Source of the DNA: Molossus alvarezi
Taxonomy: Eukaryota; Chordata; Mammalia; Chiroptera; Molossidae
Direction: 5' to 3'
NCBI GenBank assembly: GCA_037176705.1
Contig: CM073891.1
Location: 51,586,571-51,650,570, forward strand
Length of the DNA stretch: 64,000 bases
Shown here: piece by piece, positions 1 to 10,763 of the stretch
Layout of the letters: each line of letters opens with the position of its first letter
Position numbering within the stretch: position 1 is the stretch's first letter
Notes under the pieces: model-generated
The model's input: only the letters and a program-made list of their open reading frames with translations
What the model was told of the DNA's origin: nothing
The model's database searches: none
Position numbers and translations under genes: made by a program

Positions 1-944
1 GAGTTTCATTTTATTTACTTCAAAGTAGTAAAACATTCATGTTGTCATATAAACAATTAAAGTTTAGTTGCCAAATACATTTACTTGGTTTGTCTCAGAC
101 AAGAAATTACCATAGAAACAACACTGTCTATTAGAAATTCCTATTTAATCTAAAAATATATGGCATGTGTTCAACAAATTTGAGTGTATAGTATTCTCAA
201 CTTGTTTAAACCAACATTTTTTTTTTCAAATTCTTTTGCAAAGTTTTGCCTCGTGTTTTCATTAAAAAAGACAATTTGAAGGTCAGTTGGAATAATTATG
301 ACCAAATAAAACAAAAGCCAAGAACAGTGGGAACTTGGTGACCCTACAAACTAACATCTATTGTGAGCCTTCACTAGGAGGAAGAATGGGGGGGGGTGGA
401 AAGACTAAGACAGAAAGGAGGAAAGAAAAATTAAGAAAATGCTAAATTTTATCAAAAGTACTGAGTAGCAAAGAACCCTGTGACTTGGGCCTGTAAGAGA
501 TTAGCCCACCTTATTAGGAATCTAGCCCATCTCTGTCACTAGATAGCTCCCAGTAATTATGGTTACAGCATTTGGACAAGGGCTCCAACACTTTAAGGTG
601 TTCATTTTCAGCACCTGCATTTTATTTAATGTCATTGTCTGCAGTGTCTTTGCTGAGAATTCAGAGAATAATTTGTAGGAAGAGGAGGAGGGACTAAAAG
701 GGAGAAATAAGCAGAAAAGGAAAAAAACTTATTTTTCATTTTTTAATTTACTCACAAATTAAGAGAAGGTAAAAGAGATTTCATAGAGTCAATCAGTAAA
801 AATTCCTCTTCAACTTAAGGTTGAAGAAACAGGTCCAGGTGACACACATAAACCAGTGGCAGAGCCAGAAATATAATCAGTCCAATGTTCTTCCCACTGC
901 ACTATATTCACTCTCTTGTTTGTGTCCTATTTTATTTAGTCAGG
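1..944. other. AT-rich intergenic sequence, no gene seen
   Basis: The sequence is AT-rich with a short G-run near 389-396. I see no exon with paired splice signals and no long reading frame. It lies just left of a minus-strand SINE and upstream of the CpG-rich block. Confidence 0.5.
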
Positions 945-1047
945 TATTTTTTAAATCCTCACCTGAGAATATTTTCTCATTTACCTTTACATAGAGTGAG
1001 AGATAGGGGCGGGGGAGAGATGAGAGAGAGAGGGAGAGAGAGAGAGG

Positions 1048-1097
<50 letters not shown>

Positions 1098-1254
1098 CAT
1101 CTACATGAAAGACATCCACTGGCTGCTTCCCTTAGAACCCTGACCATGGTCCTGACAAGCCACAACTGCAGTAGGTGCCATTGACCAGAATCAAACCCAG
1201 ACTCTTTGGTATGCTAGCCAACCCTCTAAGCACTGAGACAAACTGGCCATGGCT
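945..1254 (-). mobile_element. Ves-type SINE with expanded (GA)n
   Basis: Read on the minus strand, it starts with a tRNA-like head ending at 1254, then the Ves body, a pyrimidine tract expanded to a pure dinucleotide run at about 1,046-1,095, and the tail ATCCTCAGGTGAGGATT, here degenerate near 954. The flanks carry similar T-rich words, probably a target-site duplication. Confidence 0.9.
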
Positions 1255-1414
1255 TGCGTCTTATTTTAGTCTTAAAAACAAGGAATATTTGCAGGCAAAG
1301 AGATCAGTGCTGCTATCGACACAAGACCTGATCTCTCAGATTTTTCTTGGTAACTTAGATTCAATGTCATCCCTAAAATAAAAATACAGTACTTTACATT
1401 GCAATTTAGTGGTC

Positions 1415-1590
1415 TGCGCTCTGAGTTCACCAATGTCCATTATCTCATTGGATCCTTACAAACTTTCTGACATAAGTCAAGGAAGGATATTACAGACCTC
1501 ATTTTAAGAGTGAGCAATTAAAACACAGAGACATTCAAGGACTGGTCTAAGATCCTTTAGAGTCAGAATGAGTCAAGACTCTAACTACTT
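1415..1590 (-). repeat. MIR-like ancient SINE remnant
   Basis: The text resembles the reverse complement of a MIR core: a 'cattatctcattggatcc' word, then an altered 'gaggaaactgaggcacagagag' block and a 'ggtctaagatcc' word. It is strongly diverged. The rest of 1,255-1,800 shows nothing gene-like. Confidence 0.5.
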
Positions 1591-1809
1591 TCCAATATAT
1601 TCTGTCCGAGAGTAAATTCCCTCAAATACTCCCAATCTGGCTTTTTATCCTCTTGCCAATGAGTTCTCTTTCCCTGGGCACCTCTTTCTCATTCAGTGAA
1701 GTTTAGACCTACCCCACACTGAGGGTGCGTGTACTTCTCACCTTTAAAACCGCAGTTTCTTACCGCTTCCTTTGATACTGATCCTTATTTAAGGTACTAA
1801 GTTTCCCTG

Positions 1810-2340
1810 AGGGCTATGGCCTCCGGGATCTCACTGTAAAGCTCCACTCTGTCCAACAAAGTAGCGTCCTCGGTATCCAAGGAAACCACGCAGCCTTGCC
1901 TACCTCGCCCGTCCCCGCTTTCCATTGGTCAGCAGAATTCGCTTATAGATCTTTCTTTCAACCCCTCCAAAGGCTAATGGGTTTGAGTCCAAGAACGCGC
2001 GCCTTTCCAGCACAACGGTTTTACCGGTGGCCTACCCTACCCATTGCCTCCTGGGATATGTACTTTCTGAGCAGCCCAGAACCCTTGCTGCTGGGCTCCC
2101 TTTAGAACTAACTATCCCGTCTGCCTTTGCGAAAGGGGAGGTGGTCACAGTGGATACCCTCAGCTTTGAAATCCCCACGTGCAGCCGAGGCTTGTGCAGT
2201 TGAAGCTCAGCTGCCTCCCACGTGGTCACCTCCAAGTGTGGGCGCTGGAGGCCGCGGGACACTGGGCGTGTGGGGCTTGGCAGGCACGGGTGTACTGCTC
2301 AGGTGGGCGCGAGTGCCAGCCCCGGTGCAAACCCGAGGTC
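1810..2340 (+). promoter_or_regulatory. CpG-rich promoter-like block
   Basis: This is the only CpG-dense stretch in the AT-rich left part: many CpG dinucleotides occur from 1,825 to 2,335. It contains an inverted CCAAT box (ATTGG at 1,924-1,928), two CACGTG E-boxes (around 2,177 and 2,220), and on the minus strand near 2,045-2,066 a TACATATCCCAGGAGGC word resembling the ZNF143/SBS element of housekeeping promoters. A usable donor (CAG/GTGGGC) lies near 2,300. It could drive the + strand exons that follow. A bidirectional role is possible, but I found no minus-strand exon to its left. Confidence 0.6.
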
Positions 2341-2550
2341 TCTCTTTTTATATACCAAAAGTTAGAGATAGGATTTGAAATACTAAGTCATGATCATATA
2401 TGCGGATCCACACTATTTCTGCAAAATGCATTTAATTTACGGGAGGTTTGGGAACTAAATTTAAATCTTCGTGAATATAAGGAAGACTAATCTAACTGAC
2501 ATATCCAATTTACTATAATGACTTGTTAACTTGATGTATTTTTCTGAAAA

Positions 2551-2551
<1 letters not shown>

Positions 2552-2594
<43 letters not shown>
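2552..2594. repeat. (CT)n microsatellite
   Basis: A nearly pure CT dinucleotide run interrupted once by TTT. It lies between the promoter-like block and the first small coding exon. It may be a relic of a SINE pyrimidine tract, but no SINE flanks are visible. Confidence 0.9.
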
Positions 2595-2947
2595 GTTTTC
2601 TAAGTGGGAAAAAAAGCTTATATGATCTTTCTCAGAAGTGCCTTTAAGATTTGAAGTTTCTGACCTCCTTTACTTCCCTTCTGTGTTACTTTTCCTCTTT
2701 AGATGATATTGGCCAACAGAAATAACTGCTCTATTTCTGAAAACCAGCAGAAAAAGGCATTACATTTGGTCTTGTTGCCATGTTGGAGACCCCTTACCTT
2801 GAGAGAGACACTACCACAACTAGGCTCTCTCCAGTGTTCAGTAATATTATGAAGACAACTGTGCAGCTGGATTTCAAAGGAGTATTAAAATGCTCTGGAG
2901 CCCATTAACCATAGGACTATCTTGTATTTTCTTTTTTTCATTTTTAG

Positions 2948-2995
2948 ATTTGAATATAAAGTCATCAAGGCCTGGCTGTATGAAAGTCCAAATTA
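2948..2995 (+). CDS. Candidate small secreted-peptide gene, exon with start codon
   Basis: A strong acceptor (ctttttttcatttttag) precedes the segment and a consensus donor (GTAAGTG) follows it. The only ATG in a useful frame is at 2,980-2,982. It encodes MKVQI and leaves one base over, which completes a codon with the next candidate exon. The first 32 bases would be 5' untranslated. I do not recognise the protein. The case rests on the splice sites and on phase agreement with the three later exons. This segment could also belong to a non-coding RNA, or to the 5' part of the decayed carrier locus further right. Confidence 0.45.
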
Positions 2996-3664
2996 GTAAG
3001 TGTGGTAGATGCAAAATTAAAACTAAGCCGGGGACTAGCATCTTACAGTCTGTTGATTAGGGTATAAGCATTTTTCTAATTTCGTTTCAGCATTATTTAA
3101 AAAAAAAAAAAAAAACAACTGTAAACTATGAACTGCAATATCAGACTACAACTAGTATTCTTAATATTATTTATTGTAATTTCTTGAGTATCATTTATTT
3201 ATCACTGAGAAATTACATGCAAAAATTATGCCTCGAAATCAGTTCTGTTCTGAAAGTATTGAAGTTGTAGCAACTTTGAATACTTTTCCCCTCATATTCC
3301 TTTTAGATTTTATTGTTAAGTGTACAGTTAAACTAAGAGTACATTTAAAAAAACATTAGATTAATCTTATTTTCAATGTACCAGTCAGCTCACTACTTAA
3401 GAATTAAGAGAGTGTTTGTACTAAACAGCAAATGATATATCTTGTTTTATAATGACAATTTTTTATACTTCATATTCTTAAAATTATATTTGTCTCAGTT
3501 CTAAACGATTTCTGATACATCTCTGACAGGTTCTGGCTTATCCTTACTACTAGTACTTCTTATACTTGCATATTCCAAATACAGTATTTTTGTGAACTTT
3601 GATGGCAGGTGACTTGAAGAGAAGTCAGTCATCTTTGCTTCATAATTGCAAAACATTTTCTTTA
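2996..3664. other. AT-rich sequence, putative intron, no gene
   Basis: This lies between the first and second candidate small exons. It contains an A-run near 3,100 and otherwise unremarkable AT-rich sequence. No further exon is supported. Confidence 0.4.
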
Positions 3665-3956
3665 ATCCTCACCTGAGGATATATATTTTCTTCTATTTAT
3701 CATCAGATAGAGTGGGAGGAAGGGAGAGAGAGCAAGTGAGAGAGAGAGAGGGAAAGAGAGGGGAGAGAGACAGAGAGACAGAGAGAGGGAGAGAAAAATC
3801 AGTGTAAGGGACACACTTCCTTTCGTTGCCTCCCACATGACCTGGCCAAGGCTGGGGATGAACCCTAACTTAGTATGTGCCCTTGACTGGAATCAAACCC
3901 GAGACTCATTGGTCCGAGCTTCGATGCTCTAACTGCTGAACCAAACCTGCCAAGGC
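3665..3956 (-). mobile_element. Ves-type SINE
   Basis: It has the tail motif (tcctcacctgagga on the + strand), a purine-rich GAGA tract on the + strand, and a tRNA-like head ending in ccaaacctgccaaggc. The copy is diverged and the expected target-site duplications are not clean. Confidence 0.9.
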
Positions 3957-4335
3957 AAAATATTTTTATTTTTAGATTTATAAATACTAGAATGATAAAT
4001 TTATGCATTAACATTTTTATGTTACTTGTTTTGTTCCAATCACTTTTATTTGCACACCTGCCTTTAACAACTGTCCACATGTGAATCATTTCAAGTAAAT
4101 ATAGTTGCAAACATATAAAAGATTTAAGATAAAAATAATATGGTTCAGGTTCTTATAAAAGATTGCACAATGAAGTCTTCATGTTGAATGACTAATGAAA
4201 GGGAATCCCATAGTTCTTTTATCCCTTAGAAAGATGTTGTTGTCATTAATGCTTGAGTTTCAGAAAACTCACGTAAAATATTGTCCTCTGAAAACTCAGA
4301 GTCTTAGATTTTCAATTTCATAATTAAACTCAGAA

Positions 4336-4478
4336 GCTGCCTTGGTTGGGTGTTTCAGTTGGTTACCGTGTCATCCTGTACACCAGAAGGTTTGGGGTTT
4401 GATTCCTGGTCAGGGCACATACCTAGATTGTAGTTTTGATTCCTAGTTCTGGCAGGTACTGGAGTCCACTAATCAATA

Positions 4479-4536
<58 letters not shown>

Positions 4537-4602
4537 CCCCCCCTTCCAAACTCTGCCCTCTCTGGGATCAATGAAAACATGTACTTGGGTAAGAATTAAA
4601 AA
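4336..4602 (+). mobile_element. Ves-type SINE with expanded (CT)n
   Basis: A head resembling the SINE tRNA part (ggttgggtgtttcagttggtta), a gattcctggtcagggcacat core, a pure CT tract at about 4,484-4,533, a C-run and an A-rich end (acttgggtaagaattaaaaaa). It is on the + strand. Confidence 0.85.
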
Positions 4603-4697
4603 ACATCCATTCAGAAGCTACTATGCTGCTGTGATCTTTTGTTCAACTTTATGCCATTGTGGGCATAAAAAGAAAAATTACTTCTCAAAAATTATTT

Positions 4698-4890
4698 GAC
4701 ACTGTTGACATTTTGAGCCAGATAATTTGTTGTTGTCAGGAGCTGAGCTATGCACTGTGGGATGTTGGTGGCATCCCTGCCCTCTAACTACTGTATGTCA
4801 GCAGCACACTCCTCAGGTATGACAATGAAAATATCTCCTCTCATTGCCAATGTCTCTGTGGGACAAATCACCTTTAGCTGAGCACTAACT
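4698..4890 (-). mobile_element. MER20-like DNA transposon remnant
   Basis: It matches the remembered antisense MER20 pattern: words for 'gacattttgggccagataatt', 'tgcattgtaggatgtttagcagcatccctggcctctacc', 'gacaatgaaaatatctcc' and a terminal 'ggttgagaaccact' counterpart (agctgagcactaact). A SINE (4,895-5,143) has inserted into the terminal repeat end and duplicated it. MER20 is an ancient non-autonomous hAT element. Confidence 0.75.
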
Positions 4891-4894
4891 TTCT

Positions 4895-5143
4895 TTTTTT
4901 TTTTTTTTCTCACCTGAGGACATTTTTCAATTTTTTGTTCAGGTTGAGTGGGAGGGAGAGAGAGGAACAGAGAGAGAGAGAAACATCGATGTGAAAGGAA
5001 CACATCGAGTGGCTGCCACCCGCACAACCGACCAGGGCCGGGGACAAACTGCAGCCGAGGTACGCGCCCTTAGAGGGAACCGAACCTGGGTCTCTCAGGA
5101 CTGCAGGCCAACGCTCTAACCGCTGAGCCAAACCGGCCAGGGC
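4895..5143 (-). mobile_element. Ves-type SINE with perfect 18-bp target-site duplication
   Basis: A full-length copy: poly-T/A tail, the tail motif, the GA tract, and a tRNA-like head ending in aaaccggccagggc. It is flanked by a perfect duplication, GCTGAGCACTAACTTTCT, at 4,877-4,894 and 5,144-5,161. The low divergence and intact duplication mark it as one of the younger copies here. Confidence 0.95.
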
Positions 5144-5161
5144 GCTGAGCACTAACTTTCT

Positions 5162-6649
5162 AGGCAAGTTTATTACCCTTCTGTTGACTTAGTATTTTTT
5201 CTTTTTTTTAATTTAAATTTTGGCACAGTTGGGAATAATTGACTAATAATGATGAGCTAACTCCTGAGATAATGAAATAGCAAAATGTTATGACATATGC
5301 AAATTTAGAAACAAAGATCCTGCAATGTATTTTAGATTTACAAAGAGTCCAATGGACTGACGCAGTAATTTTAAGATAAGACTTTTATTCCATTTTTAAG
5401 AAATAAGTAAATGTTCTATTTGTTGTTTTGGAGACTTCTAAAGAAGAATAAAAGTCATGAAATATTAATGTTTGCAAATAGAAGAGGTAAAAAAAAATTA
5501 AATTCAAGCGCTAAAATTGGGTCCAGTGGATCCTAGGTATATACCATGGATGAAGAGAATTGTTCCTGAGATCTTAGGATTTACTGACTTAAATTCACAA
5601 ATTGGAACACTTAGTAAGATATCTGTTTTAAGTTTTAAATATGGTAACTATCATTATTTCAATTTAATTATAATCTATTGCATAAATTTCTCTTCCATTA
5701 ATTTTAAGGACTTGAAATATATTTGATCTATGTAATAAAATGCTATAAGCAATGATAATAGGTAGTGCTAATCAGTTATTTTTACGTTCAAGAAAACTTA
5801 GCTAAGCCTTCATTGAATTATCTCCTTTTTATCAAGGAAGAAATTATGAGGAACCAAGAGATTGAGAAACTCACTTAGGTTTCCATAGCTAATAAACTGA
5901 GCTGAGATTTGAACTTGGGTCTTTCTGATTTCCAAGCTCATGATCTTTCCACTTTTGTTCATTGTTCAAGCAAACTGTATTTCCATACTCCATTTATTCA
6001 GCATTCTTAGGGAATAACTAAGTAAATAATTTAGGAAATAGACTCTTACCTTATTGAATACCACACATTTGCATTGTTTAAATGTAGTATAATAGTTTAA
6101 ATTATACTAAATAGTTAATATAAACATTCATGTTAATTATTTTGATTTTAATATTTTTTAAAATGTTATAACCTGTTTAACTTTTTGGGGGGAATTAGAT
6201 GAGCTTTAATTTATACTAATAGCTCAACATTTTTTAGCTTTCACTCCTTTAAAAATCTGAGATTGTCTCAAAAAAAGTGTACATGTATATGAAATTTTGT
6301 TTTAAATTTCATAAGATTTATACACTCACTAGAAATTCAGTGTGGGCTTATTTAAGAAATCTTGATTTAATATAATGGTTGTTTTGGAGATACTGTTTTC
6401 TGATGTTCATCAACTGTCTGCCTGATAAAAACTGCTTTATATACCATTTGATTTCAGACTCATGTCTCTGTGGACATAAAGTACTCTCCTATGCTGTAAT
6501 ACACCTACACTTTTAAGAATAATTTATTTTGCCATTTTCACTAATTTTTTTGAAATTCATTTCTGGGCTAAGGGTTTTCTATTTTTCCCTCTGAATAAAG
6601 CTACCATAAGGTAAATGGTGGTTTTGAATTTTTATTCCCTGTGTTTTAG
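5162..6649. other. AT-rich sequence, putative intron, MIR remnant inside
   Basis: About 1.5 kb of AT-rich sequence. Positions about 5,800-5,955 look like a diverged antisense MIR (aagaaattatgaggaaccaagag, then gaacttgggtctttctgattt). A short (AT)n run lies to the right at about 6,757-6,779. No supported exon. Confidence 0.45.
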
Positions 6650-6681
6650 ATGCTTCTCTGCTATTGCTGGTCATGTCATTG
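6650..6681 (+). CDS. Candidate small secreted-peptide gene, micro-exon
   Basis: A 32-base segment with a good acceptor (tttattccctgtgttttag) and donor (GTGAGT). Two bases complete the codon left open by the 2,948-2,995 exon. The remaining ten codons read ASLLLLVMSL, so the joined N-terminus (MKVQINASLLLLVMSL) is hydrophobic like a signal peptide. It ends in phase 0. No homologue is recognised. Confidence 0.45.
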
Positions 6682-7220
6682 GTGAGTTTGCTTTAGCTAC
6701 TTTTCTTTCTCTGCTATTTACCTTTTCTTTTTCTCTCTATAAGTGTGTCAGAATGAAGATATATATATATATATATATAAATGGTTAAGGTAAAGTAAGG
6801 TACTCTAAAAATAAACCAAACATCTAATGGTTCATATACTGCTGTAGTTTATTTCTCACTTGTGTCCAGATGTGTTGGTGGCTCTTTTCTACTCCTTCGT
6901 TCCAGTGTCCTTCTATCCTGTGGCCCTGCCATGTCTTAGAACTTTTTTGCAGCCTGCAATCAGCTGGTGGGAGGGACAGAGCACAGAGAAGCCGCACCAG
7001 TTCTTGTCAAAGCTGAAGTCTGGAAACTGCACATGGTATTTTCACTTATATTCGCTTGGCAAGAATTAGCAACATCAGTGCATTTCTGTGCAATTCCTGG
7101 TTCCTCCTTTCTACTTTGTATATATTTAAAAAAAAATGTATAAAAGGTTGGACAACTTAATAGTATAAGTCAAATATATTCTCTCCTTTTCTCTATATGT
7201 ATTTTATATTTGTCTTTCAG

Positions 7221-7313
7221 AGTCAAAAATTACATGTTCAAACTAAAGGACGCAAAGTGATTTGTCTGCAAAGAGTTTATGGAAACACGGATATTCATGC
7301 CTCAGATAGAAGT
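7221..7313 (+). CDS. Candidate small secreted-peptide gene, third coding exon
   Basis: A 93-base open segment with a long pyrimidine-rich acceptor (tattttatatttgtctttcag) and a donor GTAAGA. It begins and ends in phase 0 and encodes 31 residues, including a basic stretch (TKGRK) and one cysteine. Read with the preceding exons it would follow the hydrophobic N-terminus directly. I do not recognise the sequence. Confidence 0.45.
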
Positions 7314-7704
7314 GTAAGATTGAAACTTTTTTGTTGTTGTTGGTATTTTCTGTTTTACGACCAGTTGGCTCATATAGGGGTAGGTTCTACAAAATGTGTA
7401 GCATAATATTCCCTTTCACTGCATTTTAGTTTATTAGTAAATTCATCTTTCAAATTGAGGTGCTTAAATATTATACAACTTAGGTTGTAGTTTGTGATTT
7501 CATATTTTTGAACAGTTATTTAGTTTCTTACATAAAATCAGAAACATCTTTAAATGCATAATATTTAATTCTTGTTCTGAAGACATTTTTATGATCATTG
7601 ATTAAAATGGTCATCAAGTAATACCCCCATAATTGCGATAAAATTTTTCTTTTGTGTTAGTTGTATTTGCGTATTTTTCCAAGACCTGTTTACTTTGCCC
7701 TTAG

Positions 7705-7821
7705 GCATCTGAAGGATTACGTTCAAACCTCAGCTTTCTTCAGTATTTTCCACAAGTTGGCACCATGAGATACCATTGCTCTTCTCAGGGATCTTCTATT
7801 AGCCAGAGGGATGTTGGCTGA
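7705..7821 (+). CDS. Candidate small secreted-peptide gene, terminal exon
   Basis: The acceptor tactttgcccttag is followed by 38 phase-0 codons and a TGA at 7,819-7,821. Joined to the three exons before it, the frame is 85 codons plus stop (16+32+93+117 bases). No AATAAA is obvious before L1 copy A begins near 8,035, so the natural 3' end may have been displaced. No predicted domain; one further cysteine. Coding status is inferred from splice signals only. Confidence 0.4.
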   Translation, partial: ASEGLRSNLSFLQYFPQVGTMRYHCSSQGSSISQRDVG

Positions 7822-8696
7822 AATAAGATAGTTTGTATTTTTTAATCAATTTCCATTGCTTTCTGTGATTTAGCATAGTATTATGAGTAAAGGTATAATT
7901 TTGAAGTGTAAATTGTTACCTTTTTTAAACCATAATTATTGTTTTAAATCTTTGGGAAAGATCTAAGTCATCTTTTATTTTGAAGTTATACAGTTTGCAA
8001 GGATCTTTGGTTATACATTTGTTAAATTGCATATTCAGCTGTATCCCCAGCTTTGTTGTGTATGTATGTCCATCGTTCATGCACTCATGCATCTAAGTTC
8101 TGTGGTTTATCTCTCCCCCACCACCTACTCTTCTGGGGATTGTCAGTGTGTTCCCCACTTCCACATCTCTGGGATTACACCATTCCTCAGACTGTTATGT
8201 TCATTATATTCCACAAATAAGTAAGATCATAGGATACTTGTCTTTCTCTGTTTGGCTTGTTTCACTTAGGATAATACTTTCCAAGTCCCTCCATGTCATC
8301 TCAAAGGATAAGTGATCTTTCTTTTTTACAGCTGCATAGTACTCCATTGTGTATATGTACCACTGCTTTTTGATCTACTCGTCTACTGATGGACACTTGG
8401 GATGTTTCCAGATCTTAGCTATTGTAAATAGTGCTGCTATGAACATGGGGGTACATATATTTTTTCTGATTGGTGTTTCAGGCTTTTTAGGGTATATTCC
8501 TAGAAGTGGGATCACTGGGTCAAATGAAAGTTCAATTTTTAATGTTTTGAGGTGACACCATATTGTTTTCCATAGTGGCTGCAGTAGTCTGCATTCCCAC
8601 CAGCAGTGTACTAGAGTCCCCTATGGTTCACACCCTCACCAACACTTGTTGTTTGATGATTTCTTGATGTATCAGTGAAAATTACACTGTGTATGA

Positions 8697-9137
8697 TGTA
8701 GAGTTTCCTTTATAAGTTGAAGAAGGGAATGAACACAGAACACAGGACACACAGAACACAAGACACACACAGAAAGGAAATGGCTGCAGCTCTGAGTGCT
8801 TGCAGCAGTTTATCTTTAAAGGCAAAAGTTTGGCAACCTGCTCTTCTTACATAGCAGCTTTATTGGACTTTGTTTCTTATTCTTTCCTTGAACCCTTTAT
8901 CTGAATAACATAGTCCCTTGTCTGTTCACGTACTGTTCTTAGTAAGAATGTTCCCAGGAAGGTCTGTACCTGCAACTGCCTTTTTAGGTTCCCCCTGTTT
9001 GCAGCTTAGGAGCGCCTGAGCTCCTTTGCAAAGCTTCAGGCTTGATCCTGGGAATGCATTAAGGTTCAGCCATTTGCAGCTGCCCATAGTTGTCTTTAGT
9101 ACGTGGGTCTACTTTCATGATCCTCAGAACACCTTCA
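8697..9137 (-). mobile_element. Solo LTR of an endogenous retrovirus, 6-bp duplication
   Basis: A 441-bp insertion in L1 copy A, starting TGTAGAG and ending CCTTCA, so it has the TG...CA ends of an LTR. It is flanked by GTATGA at 8,691-8,696 and 9,138-9,143, a 6-bp target-site duplication usual for class II (betaretrovirus-like) elements. On the minus strand an AATAAA (8,859-8,864) is followed by a plausible R-U5 segment, which sets the orientation. There is no internal retroviral sequence, so it is a solo LTR left by recombination. Identification is structural; I cannot name the family. Confidence 0.7.
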
Positions 9138-9809
9138 GTATGATATCTGAAATTTTGTTGCCTATAGTTTCTTGTAGTTTTTATGGATTCACGAGTCACA
9201 TTGAAGTCTTTTAATCATTTTTAGTTTATTCTTGTGTATGGTGTAAGTTGATGGTCTAGATTCATTTTATGGCATGTAGCTGTCCAATTTTCTCAACACA
9301 ATTTATTAAAGAGGCTGTCTTTACTCCACTGTATGCTCTTGCCACCTTCGTCGAATTTTAATTGATTATATTGCCTTGGGTCCATTTCTGGGTTCTCTGT
9401 TCTGTTCCACTGGTCTATATGCCTGTTTTTGTGCCAGTACCAGGCTGTTTTGATTACAGTAGCTTTTCACTATAACCTGATATCCAGTATTGTGATCCCT
9501 CCAACTTTGTTCTTCTTTTTCAAGATTGTTGTGGCTATTCAAGGTCTTTTTTGTTCCATATGAACTTTTGAAGTATTTGTTCTAGTTCTGTGAAATATGT
9601 CATTGGTATCTTGATGGGGATGGCATGGAATCTATAGATTGCTTTGGGTAGTATGCACATTTTAATGATGTTGATTCTTCCAATCCATGAACAAGGTATG
9701 TGCTCCTACTTTTTTATATCTCCCTCTATTTCTTTTTTCAATGACCTGTAGTTTTCTGCCATAGATCATTTATTTCTTTGGTTCAGTTTATTCCTTGGTA
9801 TCTTAAATT

Positions 9810-10094
9810 TTATGCCGCAATAGTAAATGGGATTGTATTTTGAGTTTCTCTTTCTGTGAGTTCATCATTGGTGTATAAGAATGCCACTGATTTCTTGATG
9901 TTAATTTTGTATCCTGCTACTTTGCCAAATTCATTTATTAAGACTAGTACATTTTTGATGGAGTCTTTGGGTTGTGCCACGTATAGTATCATGTCATCTG
10001 CGAATAATAACAGTTTCACTTCCTCCTTTCCAATTTGGATCCCTTTTATTTTTTCTTCCTGTCTAATTGCTGTGGCTAAGAATTCCAGTACCAT
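9810..10094 (-). pseudogene. L1 ORF2 fragment, reverse transcriptase FADD region
   Basis: A 94-codon open piece of ORF2 holding the catalytic FADDMILY box and the downstream [18 protein letters not shown] segment. It continues the fragment at 10,214-10,798 after a frameshift or stop. It is part of L1 copy A and non-functional. Confidence 0.9.
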
Positions 10095-10213
10095 GTTAAA
10101 TAAGAGTGGCGAAAGTGGGCACCCTTGTCTTGTTCCTGTTCTTAAGGAAAATGCTTTTAGTTTCTACCCATTGAGTATGATGTTGGCTGTAGGTCTTTCA
10201 TATATAGCCTTAA

Positions 10214-10763
10214 TTATGTCAAGGTATGATTCCTTATTCCCAGATTGCTCAGCCTTTTTATGAGAAATGTGTGCTGGATTTTTTTGAATGCTTTTTCAGC
10301 ATCTATTGATATGATCATATGATTTTTATCTTTCATTTTGTTTATGTGGTGTATCACATTTATTGATTTGTCAATATTGTACCAGTCTTGCATCCCTGGA
10401 ATGAATCCCGCTTGGTCATGGTGAATAATTTTTTTGATGTATTGCTGGATTCGATTTGCTAGCAGTTTTTTCATGATTTTGGCATCTATGTTCATCAGGG
10501 ATATTGGTCTGTAGTTGTCTTTCTTTGTAGTGTCTTTTTCTGGTTTTGAAATTAGAATTATGCTGGTCTCATAAAACGAGGCTGGAAGTCTTTCTTCTTC
10601 TTGAATTTTTGGAAATAGTTTGAGGAGAAAGGGTATTAGTTCTTCTTTGAATGTTCTGTAAAATTCCCCTTGGAAGCTGTCCAGGCATGAGCTTTTCTTT
10701 GCTGGGAGAGTCTTGATTACATCTTTAATTTCTTTTGTTGTTATTGGTTTCTTTGAGTTTTCT
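10214..10763 (-). pseudogene. L1 ORF2 fragment, reverse transcriptase fingers/palm
   Basis: An open piece of ORF2 with [10 protein letters not shown] and [10 protein letters not shown] motifs of the L1 reverse transcriptase. The palm motif A reads [13 protein letters not shown], where L1 normally has D-K after the F; the changed residue adds to the evidence of decay. A SINE inserted at 10,764-11,020 cuts ORF2 upstream of this piece. Confidence 0.9.

Noticed and set aside
885..1184. Arg/Glu-rich 99-codon open frame
   Set aside because: It is the GA dinucleotide run of a SINE read as RERERE.
5060..5143. tRNA-like sequence (and similar ones at other SINE heads)
   Set aside because: These are the tRNA-derived heads of Ves SINEs, with tails and duplications, not independent tRNA genes.
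9856..10263. A 135-codon + strand open frame
   Set aside because: It is the antisense of L1 ORF2 reverse transcriptase.
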